Source: Glaciecola siphonariae
GTDB lineage: Bacteria > Pseudomonadota > Gammaproteobacteria > Enterobacterales > Alteromonadaceae
DNA length: 64,000 nt
Direction: 5' to 3'
NCBI RefSeq assembly: GCF_042652645.1
Contig: NZ_JBHSGU010000001.1
Location: 243,729 to 307,728 of the forward strand
Shown piece after piece: positions 40,532 through 49,969 of this stretch. Position 1 is the stretch's first letter; the number at the start of each line of letters is the position of its first letter. The position numbers were made by a program, and so were the translations under genes. Under the pieces are notes generated by a model, which was not told the origin of the DNA, did no database searches, and saw nothing but the letters and a program-made list of their open reading frames with translations.

Positions 40532-42631
40532 TTAGATGTTGAGAACTGATATATCTGCTACTGATAAAAACAAGCGGCGCACATTGGCAATCAAGCAAAT
40601 TCGGTTGTGCTTCACGGCTTCATCATCTGCCATAATCATAACCTTGTCAAAAAATGCGTCTAGAGGCTCCTTGAGCGCACTCAATTCTACCAAGGCCTGT
40701 GAATGGTCAAGCTCGTTCGTACTGCCGCTTAAACTGGCCTGTGTGAGCGTATAGGCAGAAAACAGCACTTTCTCCTCTGTTTGCTCCAATAAAGCCTCAT
40801 CAATAGGCTGAATATCGTCAAAAGAAATTGCGTTCTTGTTTAAAATATTGGCAACCCGTTTATTAGCTGCAACGAGGCTGCTGGCGTTTTGAGAGCGCGC
40901 AAACTCTGATACAGCTAACACACGTTTGTTAATATCACTGAACGAGCCTGAGGTTTGCACCGCCATAACGGAGTTGACAATATCGGCGCTGATCCCTTGG
41001 TCGGCATAAAAAGGTTTGCATCGGTCAAACAAGAAGGCACTTACCTGCTCGCTTGTTTCTTTGTTAGTTAAGAGCTGAGCAAATTGCTCGGTGACGCTTT
41101 CCACCAAACTTTGGATATTCAGGTCCACGTCAAAGGTCACTAGCATGCGCAAGATACCAATTGCGCTTCGGCGCAGAGCAAATGGGTCTTTGTCACCTTT
41201 AGGTATAAGGTTGACGCCAAATATGCCCACTAGCGTGTCTAATTTCTCGGCCAAAGATAATAGCAATCCTACTTGGCTTTGAGGTAAGGTGTCATTGGCA
41301 AACCGAGGTAGATATTGCTCTTCAATGGCAACAGCAACCTCATCGGCTTCACCATCGTGCTGTGCATAATGTCTACCCATAATGCCCTGTACGGAAGTAA
41401 ACTCCATTACCATATTGCTGACTAGGTCTGCTTTTGCTAAATACGCAGCACGTTTCGCATAAGAAAGTGTTGCATCATCGACATGCATTAACTTACCAAT
41501 GATCTGGGTAATGTTAGCAACGCGTTTGCTTTTATCAGCAATACTGCCCAAGGACTTTTGAAACAAGATATCGTTAAGTTTTTCTGCTTTTTCAGCCAGC
41601 GTCGTTTTCTTATCACTTTCGAAGAAAAACTCAGCGTCGGCTAAACGAGGTCGAATCACCTTCTCATTGCCAGCAATCACCTGTGACGGGTCTTTACTTT
41701 CAATATTACATACAAACAAAAATGTTTCGCTTAGCTCACCGTTTTCACTCAGCAAAGGCACATACTTCTGGTCGTCCTTCATCGTATAAATGAGAGCTTC
41801 TTTGGGCACTTGTAAAAAACGTGCTTCAAATTTAGCTTCGAGCACGACAGGCCACTCCACCAGCGATGATATTTCTTCCAGCAGCGTTTGATCATAATCT
41901 GCGCGCAAACCTAGTGCGCTAGATTGCGCCTGCAGCTGTTGCTCAATTGCACGCATTCGTTTTTCATAATCGGCAATCACATATTGGCTGTGTAGTTGCG
42001 CCTCATAGCTATCGGCATCGCTTAAGGTAAAGCGGTGGTCGCCATGAAACCGGTGCCCAGAACATTGGTTTGACGCGGCGATGTTTAAAACGGTTGCTGG
42101 CAGTATTTCGCTTCCATACATTAGGCATAGCGTATGCACAGGGCGAATAAATTCGGCATCACTTGTGCCCCAGCGCATAGCCTTTGGAATAGGAAGCTGC
42201 TTGAGCGCTTTATTTATAACGTCTTCTATCACATCGTCCAAGCGTAGACCAGGCACACGGGCTTTATGCAATAACCATTCACCTTTGTCGGTGACGAGAC
42301 GCTGGGCCTGCGAGACGTCTATACCATTGGCTCTTGCCCAACCTGCGGCAGCCTTAGTTGGCTCGCCGTTGGCATCAAATGCGGCACTAACCGCAGGTCC
42401 GCGCTTTTCAAGCTCTTTGTCGGCCTGTACACGTTGGCATTTAGTTAGTCTGAGGGCGAGTCGTCGCGGTGCACCATAAGCAAATACTTCCTCAAATGAA
42501 AAGTCCCGCTTTGACAATTCATCTACTATGCCGGCTTTAAAGCTTTCGGTTAGCAATTTCAACGATTTAGGGGGGAGCTCTTCGGTGCCAAGCTCAATAA
42601 GAAGCGTGTGTAATGCCATATTGTCAGTCAT
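40532..42631 (-). CDS. glyS: Glycine-tRNA ligase beta subunit
   Basis: A 699-residue beta subunit of the alpha2beta2 glycyl-tRNA synthetase, with HTLLIELGTEELPPKSLKLL at the N-terminus and the YTMKDDQKYVPLL and DPFALRRSAIGILRML landmarks. The frame extends to 42673, but the Met at 42631 lies 4 bases after the glyQ stop, matching the usual glyQ-glyS junction. The C-terminal DALR-type anticodon region is complete. Confidence 0.96.
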   Translation of the reverse strand: MTDNMALHTLLIELGTEELPPKSLKLLTESFKAGIVDELSKRDFSFEEVFAYGAPRRLALRLTKCQRVQADKELEKRGPAVSAAFDANGEPTKAAAGWARANGIDVSQAQRLVTDKGEWLLHKARVPGLRLDDVIEDVINKALKQLPIPKAMRWGTSDAEFIRPVHTLCLMYGSEILPATVLNIAASNQCSGHRFHGDHRFTLSDADSYEAQLHSQYVIADYEKRMRAIEQQLQAQSSALGLRADYDQTLLEEISSLVEWPVVLEAKFEARFLQVPKEALIYTMKDDQKYVPLLSENGELSETFLFVCNIESKDPSQVIAGNEKVIRPRLADAEFFFESDKKTTLAEKAEKLNDILFQKSLGSIADKSKRVANITQIIGKLMHVDDATLSYAKRAAYLAKADLVSNMVMEFTSVQGIMGRHYAQHDGEADEVAVAIEEQYLPRFANDTLPQSQVGLLLSLAEKLDTLVGIFGVNLIPKGDKDPFALRRSAIGILRMLVTFDVDLNIQSLVESVTEQFAQLLTNKETSEQVSAFLFDRCKPFYADQGISADIVNSVMAVQTSGSFSDINKRVLAVSEFARSQNASSLVAANKRVANILNKNAISFDDIQPIDEALLEQTEEKVLFSAYTLTQASLSGSTNELDHSQALVELSALKEPLDAFFDKVMIMADDEAVKHNRICLIANVRRLFLSVADISVLNI

Positions 42632-42635
42632 TGCC

Positions 42636-43568
42636 TTATTTCGCTCCCTGCGCTGCTTGTGCTTGCTCAGCATTTTTACACAGCGGAAAGCCTAGTGTTT
42701 CACGTGAATCAAAATACATTTGCGCAACTGCTTTTGACAATGTGCGCACGCGCAAGATATATCCTTGTCGTTCAGTTACAGAAATCGCATGTCTAGCATC
42801 GAGCAGGTTAAACGCATGAGATGCTTTCATTACTTGCTCGTAAGCAGGTAAGGGGAGTTGCGCGTCGATAAGTTTTTCGCAGGCCTTTTCACATTGCTCA
42901 AAGCTTTCAAACAAAAAGGGCACATCAGCATGCTCAAAGTTAAATGCCGACTGTTCTTTTTCATTCTGTAAAAAGACATCGCCATAGGTGACATTACCAA
43001 AGGGACCCTTTGTCCACACTAAATCGTAAATGCTGTCTACACCCTGCATATACATGGCTAAGCGCTCAAGGCCATAGGTAATTTCGCCAGTAACCGGTGT
43101 GCATTCAAGCCCACCAACCTGTTGAAAATACGTAAATTGAGTAACTTCCATGCCGTTTAACCACACTTCCCAGCCCAAACCCCATGCTCCTAGCGTGGGA
43201 GACTCCCAGTTGTCCTCAACAAAGCGAACATCGTGGACTAGCGTGTCAAAGCCGAGCGCCTCAAGTGAGCCTAAATACAGCTCTTGAATATTGGCTGGGG
43301 AAGGTTTAAGCATCACTTGAAACTGATAGTAGTGTTGCAAGCGATTAGGGTTTTCGCCATAGCGTCCGTCAGTGGGTCTGCGGCAAGGCTGCACATAGGC
43401 GCTGTTCATCGGCTCCGGTCCTAACGACCGTAAAAAAGTCATAGGGTGGAAGGTGCCTGCACCTACTTCCATATCTAAGGGTTGGATGATCACGCAACCT
43501 TGTTGTGCCCAATAGTCTTGCAGGGCAAGGATGAGTCCTTGAAATGTGTCGAGATCGTATTTGTGCAT
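42636..43568 (-). CDS. glyQ: Glycine-tRNA ligase alpha subunit
   Basis: A 310-residue class II synthetase catalytic subunit opening DLDTFQGLILALQDYWAQQG, with the motifs EVGAGTFHPMTFLRSLGPEP, RRPTDGRYGENPNRLQHYYQ and GLGWEVWLNGMEVTQFTYFQ. It charges tRNA-Gly with GlyS. A near-parS sequence lies in its 3' portion (42696). Confidence 0.97.
   Translation of the reverse strand: MHKYDLDTFQGLILALQDYWAQQGCVIIQPLDMEVGAGTFHPMTFLRSLGPEPMNSAYVQPCRRPTDGRYGENPNRLQHYYQFQVMLKPSPANIQELYLGSLEALGFDTLVHDVRFVEDNWESPTLGAWGLGWEVWLNGMEVTQFTYFQQVGGLECTPVTGEITYGLERLAMYMQGVDSIYDLVWTKGPFGNVTYGDVFLQNEKEQSAFNFEHADVPFLFESFEQCEKACEKLIDAQLPLPAYEQVMKASHAFNLLDARHAISVTERQGYILRVRTLSKAVAQMYFDSRETLGFPLCKNAEQAQAAQGAK
42696..42711. 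promoter_or_regulatory. Degenerate parS-like site in glyQ
   Basis: TGTTTCACGTGAATCA differs from the parS palindrome at one position. It lies about 7 kb from the recF sites and may be a weak ParB site or chance. Confidence 0.4.
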
Positions 43569-43718
43569 ATCAGACCGCTTGCTTCGCTCTAAGGCATTAA
43601 ATAAAGGGCGGTAGTATACCTTGCTTTGGCGGCTATTTGTAACCCTTGGAGCACTTACAAATGCGATAGATAGTACAATTTTATGTATTTTTACCCAAGC
43701 GACCGTAGCGTTTTACGC

Positions 43719-44162
43719 TTAAGGTGCGTTAAATACCTTAAGCGCTTCGGTTTCTTTGAGGATTGCGCTTTCTGCCTCACTTTCGAACTGTTCGCGCTCT
43801 TTGTCTTGCGCGCGGCGCTCGGCCTTCGGCAGCGAGTTGCGTTCTTCGTGGGTGGGGTAGTGTTTTACTTTTCCAAACAAGCCGTGAACGGCAGGGTACT
43901 CATCCGCATAGTTAGGGAGGGGATCAAGCGGCAGTGCTTCGAGTAAGCGGCAAATACGAATGACGCCTTCTGACAAGTCGCACTGCTGTTGCTGCATGGC
44001 AAATGCAATAGTTTGGATGCTACTTGTAATGGAGTCTATTCGCTTTTGCCTAGCGGCTTGTTGCCGTTTATTTTGGGTTTGTAATAAAAAAAGCAGACGT
44101 CCTGCATAGATACTTAAACCCACTATTACCAATGCGCCAAGGGCGACTAATATCCACTCCAT
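43719..44162 (-). CDS. DUF2489 membrane-anchored protein
   Basis: A 147-residue protein with one N-terminal membrane segment (ILVALGALVIVGLSIYAG), a basic coiled-coil-like stretch, and the DUF2489 pattern RIDSITSSIQTIAFAMQQQQ followed by CDLSEGVIRICRLLEAL. The tail is highly charged. Function unknown. It lies 9 bases after yihI and is likely in one operon with it, a neighbourhood seen in related genomes. Confidence 0.8.
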   Translation of the reverse strand: MEWILVALGALVIVGLSIYAGRLLFLLQTQNKRQQAARQKRIDSITSSIQTIAFAMQQQQCDLSEGVIRICRLLEALPLDPLPNYADEYPAVHGLFGKVKHYPTHEERNSLPKAERRAQDKEREQFESEAESAILKETEALKVFNAP

Positions 44163-44171
44163 TATGACCTT

Positions 44172-44681
44172 CTAATCTTTGAAATCGTCTAGTCTTATTG
44201 CATCTAACTTTGCAAAGGGATCAGTCTCTTGCTCAGATTCCTCATCGTCAATGTCAATACCGAGCATCTCGCATAGCACTTTGTGACGGGCAAGTGTCTC
44301 ATTCACATACACTTGTTCTAATTTTGTCAGCGTTTTAGTCTCTTGCTTTGCCAAGAGCTTTTCGAGGCGAGGGTCTTGCTCTATTGCGTCTAACTCTTGC
44401 TGGGGTGTGCTAAATTTCTTAACGCTTTTTTCTGCTTTGCTAGAGCCTCCTTTTAGATACTTGTTTAAGTCGACCGATTTTTTACTACCGTGACGTGGGT
44501 CTTGTGTTCCTTTACCACTGTTTTGCGATGATTTTGTCTCGCCGATATGCTGACGGCTTCCCGCTTTGTTACCAAGATTATTGGTCGATTTACCTAATTG
44601 TGGTTTTTTAGGCTTTTTTGGGGCTTCGGTTTTGGTGATGCCTATTTTGCCGATTTTTCTAGATTTCTTTACGCGGGCCAT
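44172..44681 (-). CDS. yihI: Der GTPase-activating protein YihI
   Basis: A 169-residue protein with a long basic, Lys/Gly-rich disordered N-terminal half containing DPRHGSKK, then STPQQELDAIEQDPRLEKLL and an acidic C-terminal tail, the layout of E. coli YihI. That protein stimulates the ribosome-assembly GTPase Der. engB, another ribosome-assembly GTPase, is nearby, as in E. coli (yihA-yihI). Confidence 0.88.
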   Translation of the reverse strand: MARVKKSRKIGKIGITKTEAPKKPKKPQLGKSTNNLGNKAGSRQHIGETKSSQNSGKGTQDPRHGSKKSVDLNKYLKGGSSKAEKSVKKFSTPQQELDAIEQDPRLEKLLAKQETKTLTKLEQVYVNETLARHKVLCEMLGIDIDDEESEQETDPFAKLDAIRLDDFKD

Positions 44682-44766
44682 GATGTACTCAATAATTTGG
44701 ACGATAAGTAAGAACGCGGTTTTACGCTCTATGAATGTTGTGCAGTTTACTAAATTTTGCAGACAA

Positions 44767-44981
44767 GAAAAAAGGTGATACCCGAAGATATCACCTTAAT
44801 ATTAATCAGTGTCTTGTGACACCTCTCCCGTTTAGCACATCATGTGCTTACGTTATGACTTATTTTACTTTTTATTATTCTTATCAAAACAAGCTAACTT
44901 GTTCTCGGTAATCCGTTACGCTTTCTTATTATTAAAAGCTTACTCGCAAAGTCTTATTTATTCAAGCTTTGCTTAGAGCGT
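44767..44981 (-). ncRNA. Candidate structured small RNA between the cytochrome c4 gene and yihI
   Basis: Read on the minus strand, a promoter at 44988-45015 is followed by about 215 bases without an open frame and a strong terminator (stem AAGGTGATA/TATCACCTT, 44772-44797, then a T-run). Between are further hairpins: GCAAAG/CTTTGC (44946-44972), GTAA/TTAC with loop CGGA (44908-44919), AACAAG/CTTGTT (44888-44903), AGCACA/TGTGCT (44834-44848) and GTGTC/GACAC (44809-44822). E. coli encodes the CsrA-sponge RNA csrC at the equivalent place (yihA-yihI). Only two GGA motifs are seen here, fewer than in CsrB/C RNAs, so homology is not claimed. Confidence 0.5.
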
Positions 44982-44987
44982 GCGAGC

Positions 44988-45015
44988 ATCATACCCAACT
45001 CTAAAAAATTTACAA
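44988..45015 (-). promoter_or_regulatory. Predicted promoter of the small-RNA candidate
   Basis: Minus strand: -35 TTGTAA, 16-base spacer, -10 TATGAT, followed by a GC-rich start region (GCTCGCACGC), as at promoters of stable RNAs. Confidence 0.5.
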
Positions 45016-45074
45016 CTTATTTACATTAAAATTTCTATCTAAAATTTCGATTGATTAAAAAATGCGCAAACCTC

Positions 45075-45698
45075 TTAATAAAGGCCTTCTAAATAGGCTG
45101 ACAAGATTTCTATGTCTTCGTCAGTGAGCCTCGATGCAATGTCACGCATCATGCCGTTTAGGTCGTTGTTGCGCGCACCCGAACGAAACATCTCAAGTTG
45201 CGTTTTGGTATATTGCGCATGCTGTCCACTTAGCACTGGAAATCCTGCTAAATTCATACCCTTACCGTCTGCACTGTGACATGCAATGCAAGCAGTGATG
45301 CCGCGATCAGCGTCTCCGCCGCGGTAAAGTGCTTCTCCGGCTGCAATGACATCTTCTGGCGCGGTACCAATTTTAAGCTCCTGACCTGCAAAATAAACCG
45401 CCAAGTCTTTCATGTCTTGGTCAGATAATGGCGCTGCCATACCGTTCATGACCGCATTGTTTCGGCCTTCTTTACCGCCCGTTTGCCCAGCCAGTTTGAA
45501 TTCCTTTAGCTGTTTATATATATATCCAGCGTGCTGTCCAGCAATTTTCGGATTAAGCGGGATGGCGCTATTACCGTCTGTGCCATGACATGCCGCACAA
45601 GTAATAGACTTCGCTTTTCCTGCCTCAGGGTCACCGTCGATTGCAACTGCCGCTGCGCTTGTAAGGATGAGCCCTAAAAGCAAACATAAATTTTTCAT
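45075..45698 (-). CDS. Cytochrome c4 (di-haem)
   Basis: A 207-residue periplasmic di-haem cytochrome. The signal peptide MKNLCLLLGLILTSAAAVA is followed by two similar cytochrome c domains, each with a CxxCH haem site: CAACHGTDGNS and CIACHSADGKG. Downstream Met ligands are suggested by NGMAAPLSDQD and NGMMRDIASRLTDED. It probably shuttles electrons to a terminal oxidase. It lies divergently from engB. Confidence 0.94.
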   Translation of the reverse strand: MKNLCLLLGLILTSAAAVAIDGDPEAGKAKSITCAACHGTDGNSAIPLNPKIAGQHAGYIYKQLKEFKLAGQTGGKEGRNNAVMNGMAAPLSDQDMKDLAVYFAGQELKIGTAPEDVIAAGEALYRGGDADRGITACIACHSADGKGMNLAGFPVLSGQHAQYTKTQLEMFRSGARNNDLNGMMRDIASRLTDEDIEILSAYLEGLY

Positions 45699-45870
45699 AC
45701 TTAATCTCTCTTAAACCGGGTTTAACCATTCACCATGCTGTGATGGCGTGATATTTTACACAAATACGCTATTAAAAAAACTCTTACCTAGTAATAGTAT
45801 CGATTTAAATGCATGATCGGTAAATCATTTCATACACTTTTTGTTTGCCTTTAACTGATTTCGGGACCTT

Positions 45871-46485
45871 ATGTCATATTTTACCCAAGCTAAATTTTTA
45901 ACCAGTGCCCCTGATATCGCCCATCTGACGCCTTTTGATGGGATTGAAATTGCCTTCGCGGGGCGTTCAAATGCAGGCAAATCTAGTGCGCTGAACAAAA
46001 TTACTCGCCAAAACAGTTTAGCCAGAACCAGTAAAACCCCCGGACGCACCCAACTGATTAATCTGTTTGAATTAGACGAACAGCGACGTTTAGTCGATTT
46101 ACCCGGCTATGGTTACGCCAAAGTGCCCCTTGCGATGAAGCAAAAATGGCAGAAGTCTTTAGGAGAGTATCTGCAAAAACGCGAATGTCTTAAGGGTTTA
46201 GTTGTTTTAATGGATATAAGACATCCTTTAAAAGACCTCGACCAAGAACTTATCTATTGGGCGGTTAGTGCGAAGTTACCGGTTCTGATTTTGCTCACCA
46301 AGGCCGATAAACTTAAAGCAGGCAAGCGTAAGCAGCAGGTACTGATGGTACGAGAAGCGTCGCTGGCCTTTATGGGCGATGTCACGGTACAGGCATTTTC
46401 ATCGCTTACAGGCGTAGGCTTACCTGAGGCAGAAAACGTTTTGCTAAACTGGTTGGGCGTAGATAATACTCAGGCGCCTTCATAA
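45871..46485 (+). CDS. engB: Ribosome biogenesis GTPase EngB (YihA/YsxC)
   Basis: A 204-residue GTPase needed for 50S assembly. G1 GRSNAGKS, the G2 Thr region TSKTPGRTQLINLFE, G3 DLPGYGYAKVP and G4 LTKADK are visible. The position next to polA is as in E. coli. Confidence 0.97.
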   Translation: MSYFTQAKFLTSAPDIAHLTPFDGIEIAFAGRSNAGKSSALNKITRQNSLARTSKTPGRTQLINLFELDEQRRLVDLPGYGYAKVPLAMKQKWQKSLGEYLQKRECLKGLVVLMDIRHPLKDLDQELIYWAVSAKLPVLILLTKADKLKAGKRKQQVLMVREASLAFMGDVTVQAFSSLTGVGLPEAENVLLNWLGVDNTQAPS

Positions 46486-46589
46486 ACTCGTAGACCTTTG
46501 CAGGCGGTTGTCGATAAATGTTGGATAGACGTCGACGCCCTTTTACCGATGATTAGTAAGAGCGCATGTAACAGGGTAAGCAAGCAATA

Positions 46590-46620
46590 TAAAAAAGAAA
46601 GCCCCGAAAAACTTCGGGGC
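46590..46620 (-). terminator. Terminator downstream of polA
   Basis: An 8-bp stem GCCCCGAA/TTCGGGGC (46601-46620) with T-rich tract on the minus strand. A second hairpin ACACACTC/GAGTGTGT lies upstream near 46640-46665. This is the location of Spot 42 RNA in E. coli, but no sequence match to it is seen. Confidence 0.75.
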
Positions 46621-46727
46621 AAACCACTTAGGGAGAACAACACACTCGCAATATAGGAGTGTGTATCGATTGCTTAGTTCAATTTTTTAAAATTATCTTA
46701 CTGTCGAGTCACATTTCGTCAGTCAGA

Positions 46728-49514
46728 TCAGTGAGCCTCATCCCAATTTTTACCAATACCAGCTTCTACAATAAGCGGCACATCAAGGCTGACGCAGCTT
46801 TGCATGATGTCACAGATTTTGGGCACGTAGTCATCAAGTTTGTCTTCGCGTATTTCAAAAACCAATTCATCGTGAACCTGCATAGTCATGATAATGTCTT
46901 TGGTTTCCCCTAAGCTATCAATCCATGCTGCAACCGCAATCATCGCTTTTTTGATAATGTCTGCTGCCGTTCCCTGCATGGGTGCATTAATTGCTGCGCG
47001 CTCTGCGCCTTTACGCCGCGCACCATTGCTTGCATTGATGTCGGGTAAATAGAGTCTGCGACCAAAAACGGTACTTACGTAACCACTTTGTTTCGCGCCA
47101 TCTCGAGTCGATTCCATATATTTGAGTACACCAGGATAGCGTTCAAAATAGGTGTCCATATAGGTCTGTGCATCATGGCGCGAAATATTAAGCTGCTTAG
47201 ACAAGCCAAATGCGCTCATGCCGTAGATTAAGCCAAAATTAATAGCCTTTGCACTGCGCCGCTGCTCGTTGCTTACTTGTTCAAGCGGCACTGAAAACAC
47301 CTCAGATGCGGTGGCGCTGTGAATATCTTTGCCCGCGCCAAACGCAGTCAGTAAACCCTCATCCTTACTCAGATGGGCCATGATCCTAAGTTCGATTTGC
47401 GAATAATCCGCTGCCACCATTTTAAAACCGGGTTGCGGGATAAAGGCCTGTCTAACCTGTCGACCTTCTGCGGTTCGAATCGGAATGTTTTGAAGATTCG
47501 GATCACTCGACGACAAGCGCCCCGTAGCGGCAATCGCTTGATGATAACTCGTATGTACACGGTTTGTGCGGTGGTGAATCATTTTAGGCAGTTTGTCAGT
47601 GTAAGTATTTTTGAGCTTAGATAATCCTCGATACTGCATAATAAGAGCAGGTAGCTCATACTCATTTGCCAACTCATGCAGCACTTCTTCCGATGTTGAA
47701 GGCGCGCCCTTCGGGGTCTTCTTAACCACCGGCAGCGACATTTTTTCAAATAAAACGTGCTGAAGCTGCTTGGTAGAGCCCAGATTAAAGGGCTCACCGG
47801 CAAGCTCATGGACTTTTTGCTCCAGTTCAATGATGCGTTTGGCTAGGTCTTGGCTTTGTTGCGCCAGCATTTGCGAGTCGATTAACACACCAGTCTGTTC
47901 CATTTTCGCCAGTATGCTCGACAGCGGAACTTCTATCTCGGTCAGCACTTCACTTAAACCATCTTGTGCTTTGAGTAATGGTTTGAACGCCTCGTATAAA
48001 CGCAGGGTTACGTCAGCGTCTTCTGCAGCATACGGACTGGCTTCTTCCAATGTTAACTGATTGAATGTGAGCTGTTTCGCACCTTTGCCTGCAATCTCCT
48101 CAAATCCGATACATTTGTGACCAAGGTATTTGAGGGCCAGGCTATCCATATTATGCTTGGTTGCAACACTGTTAAGTACATAAGATGCCAGCATGGTGTC
48201 GCAAAGTATGCCGCGCAAGTGCACATCGTAATTTGCCAATACATTTTTGTCGTACTTAATATGCTGACCAACTTTTTTTGCATCATCCGCTTCAACTAAA
48301 GGCTTAAGTTGCTCTAACACCCAATCTCGGTCAAGTTGCTGCGGTGCGCCTGGATAATCGTGCGCCAAAGGAACGTAGTAGGCGTCGTTGGGCGCCAGCG
48401 CGAAGCTTATGCCCACAAGCTGCGCCTGCATGTAATCTAGTGAAGTCGTTTCGGTATCTACCGCGTAATACTCAGCTGCGCGTAACTTATCGATAAGGCT
48501 TTGAAAAGCATCTTTGTCTAATACTGTATGGTAGGCACTGGTATCAAATGTTTCAGTGTTGCTTGGTAACGGCGACTCATTACCTTGATCACCAGTAGGT
48601 GTATCGTCTAATGCGTCTGCGTAAGTATCACTGTCGGTGCTAACCTCACTCAACCATTTTTTAAACTCCAAATCGACAAAGAGGGTCTTAAGCTGCGCTT
48701 TGTCCATTTCGGTCATTTGAAGCGTCTTTGGTTCATATTCAAGCTTGAGGCCACATTCAATGGTGGCAAGCTCATAAGACAACAGCGCTTGCTCTTTGTG
48801 CGCCTCCATTTTCTGCGCCATCGTTTTAGCGCCTCTAAAGTCTAAATCAGCAATTTTGTCTAAATTGTCATATATTGCATGCACACCACCAATACCATTG
48901 AGCATAGCAACAGCACTTTTATCACCTACGCCGGGCACGCCGGGTATGTTATCGACTTTGTCACCCTTCAGGGCAAGGAAGTCGATAATTAGCTCAGCGG
49001 GGACACCAAACTTTTCGACTACGCCGTCTAAGTCCATCTTGGTACGAGTCATGGTGTTTATCAAGGTGACGTGCTCGCTTACCAGCTGTGCCATGTCTTT
49101 ATCACCGGTACTTATGACGCATTCTATGCCTTGCTCGGTGGCTTGCTTGGCTAGGGTGCCAATGACGTCATCGGCTTCAACGCCCGGTTCAACAATGATA
49201 GGGAAGCCCATGGCTTTTACGATAGTGTGTAGCGGCTCTATCTGGCTTCTAAGTTCATCGGGCATGGGGGGGCGATTCGCTTTATATTGATCATAAATAT
49301 CATCGCGGAAGGTTTTACCTTTGGCATCGAATACCACGGCCATATGGGTTGGCTCATAGTCTTTGACTAAACTTCGTAGCATGTTAACCACGCCATAAAT
49401 TGCGCCGGTGTCTTGTCCTTTGCTATTGGTTAGAGGCGGAAGGCCATGGAAGGCGCGAAACAAATAGGAGGAGCCATCAACTAAAACTAAAGGCGGCGTG
49501 TTATGTTTGTGCAT
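46728..49514 (-). CDS. polA: DNA polymerase I
   Basis: A 928-residue polymerase with all three activities: an N-terminal 5'-3' exonuclease (LVDGSSYLFRAFHGLPPLTN, STGDKDMAQLV, DNIPGVPGVGDKSA), a 3'-5' exonuclease (YAVDTETTSLDYM, with AEDADVTLRLYE), and a family A polymerase (MVAADYSQIELRIMAHLS, RRSAKAINFGLIYGMSAFGL, MQVHDELVFEI). It matches the length of E. coli PolA (928). A single perfect DnaA box lies upstream at 49594-49602. Confidence 0.99.
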   Translation of the reverse strand: MHKHNTPPLVLVDGSSYLFRAFHGLPPLTNSKGQDTGAIYGVVNMLRSLVKDYEPTHMAVVFDAKGKTFRDDIYDQYKANRPPMPDELRSQIEPLHTIVKAMGFPIIVEPGVEADDVIGTLAKQATEQGIECVISTGDKDMAQLVSEHVTLINTMTRTKMDLDGVVEKFGVPAELIIDFLALKGDKVDNIPGVPGVGDKSAVAMLNGIGGVHAIYDNLDKIADLDFRGAKTMAQKMEAHKEQALLSYELATIECGLKLEYEPKTLQMTEMDKAQLKTLFVDLEFKKWLSEVSTDSDTYADALDDTPTGDQGNESPLPSNTETFDTSAYHTVLDKDAFQSLIDKLRAAEYYAVDTETTSLDYMQAQLVGISFALAPNDAYYVPLAHDYPGAPQQLDRDWVLEQLKPLVEADDAKKVGQHIKYDKNVLANYDVHLRGILCDTMLASYVLNSVATKHNMDSLALKYLGHKCIGFEEIAGKGAKQLTFNQLTLEEASPYAAEDADVTLRLYEAFKPLLKAQDGLSEVLTEIEVPLSSILAKMEQTGVLIDSQMLAQQSQDLAKRIIELEQKVHELAGEPFNLGSTKQLQHVLFEKMSLPVVKKTPKGAPSTSEEVLHELANEYELPALIMQYRGLSKLKNTYTDKLPKMIHHRTNRVHTSYHQAIAATGRLSSSDPNLQNIPIRTAEGRQVRQAFIPQPGFKMVAADYSQIELRIMAHLSKDEGLLTAFGAGKDIHSATASEVFSVPLEQVSNEQRRSAKAINFGLIYGMSAFGLSKQLNISRHDAQTYMDTYFERYPGVLKYMESTRDGAKQSGYVSTVFGRRLYLPDINASNGARRKGAERAAINAPMQGTAADIIKKAMIAVAAWIDSLGETKDIIMTMQVHDELVFEIREDKLDDYVPKICDIMQSCVSLDVPLIVEAGIGKNWDEAH

Positions 49515-49969
49515 AATTCGTTTACTCTTTTATCGTTATTCTTGTAATGCTATGAAATTAAAAGAATATTTTTTAGTTTAATTATTCATCGGCTGTGGAT
49601 AACTTTGTTGGTAAGTAAATTAAAGACAGCAAAAACCTACCTTCCTTATCAAAGGAAAGTATAGCAGAGATTGGGTTCAGGAATAATGCTTTGGCGACAG
49701 CCGAATATCCTTTACTATTTTTATTTTTTTAGGTAAATCCATCTAGTCGTTTCGTCCAAGGGAGCTGAATCGACCTCTTAAATTTAGCACAAAATTTTTG
49801 CTTGCCAAGTAATAAATTGACTAAATTTTTTTATCTTTTCCCTTCAAGAGCTTACAAAACAAAATAAATTTTTGGCATTGTGTTTGAGTTTTTTTTACGA
49901 AAGGCACACAATGTTAACGCAGGGTGTGTTTACCCTGAAACCATCGTCATTTTACAAGGCAACATTACA
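49515..49969. other. Gene-free stretch between polA and trkH
   Basis: A divergent AT-rich spacer. It holds one perfect DnaA box TGTGGATAA (49594-49602) close to polA and a small hairpin-prone TTCCTT/AAGGAA (about 49652-49668). The trkH frame is open through its right end from a GTG at 49880, but those residues are not family-like. Nothing else is recognised. Confidence 0.5.

Noticed and set aside
43683..43946. 87-residue plus-strand ORF opposite DUF2489
   Set aside because: Antisense shadow of a recognised gene, with no ribosome site or family.
44767..44981. Direct naming of the RNA candidate as csrC
   Set aside because: Synteny matches E. coli, but only two GGA motifs occur and the sequence is not alike; homology cannot be asserted.
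49880..49969. trkH starting at GTG 49880
   Set aside because: Thirty extra residues do not align with TrkH; the TTG at 49970 gives the canonical N-terminus and length.
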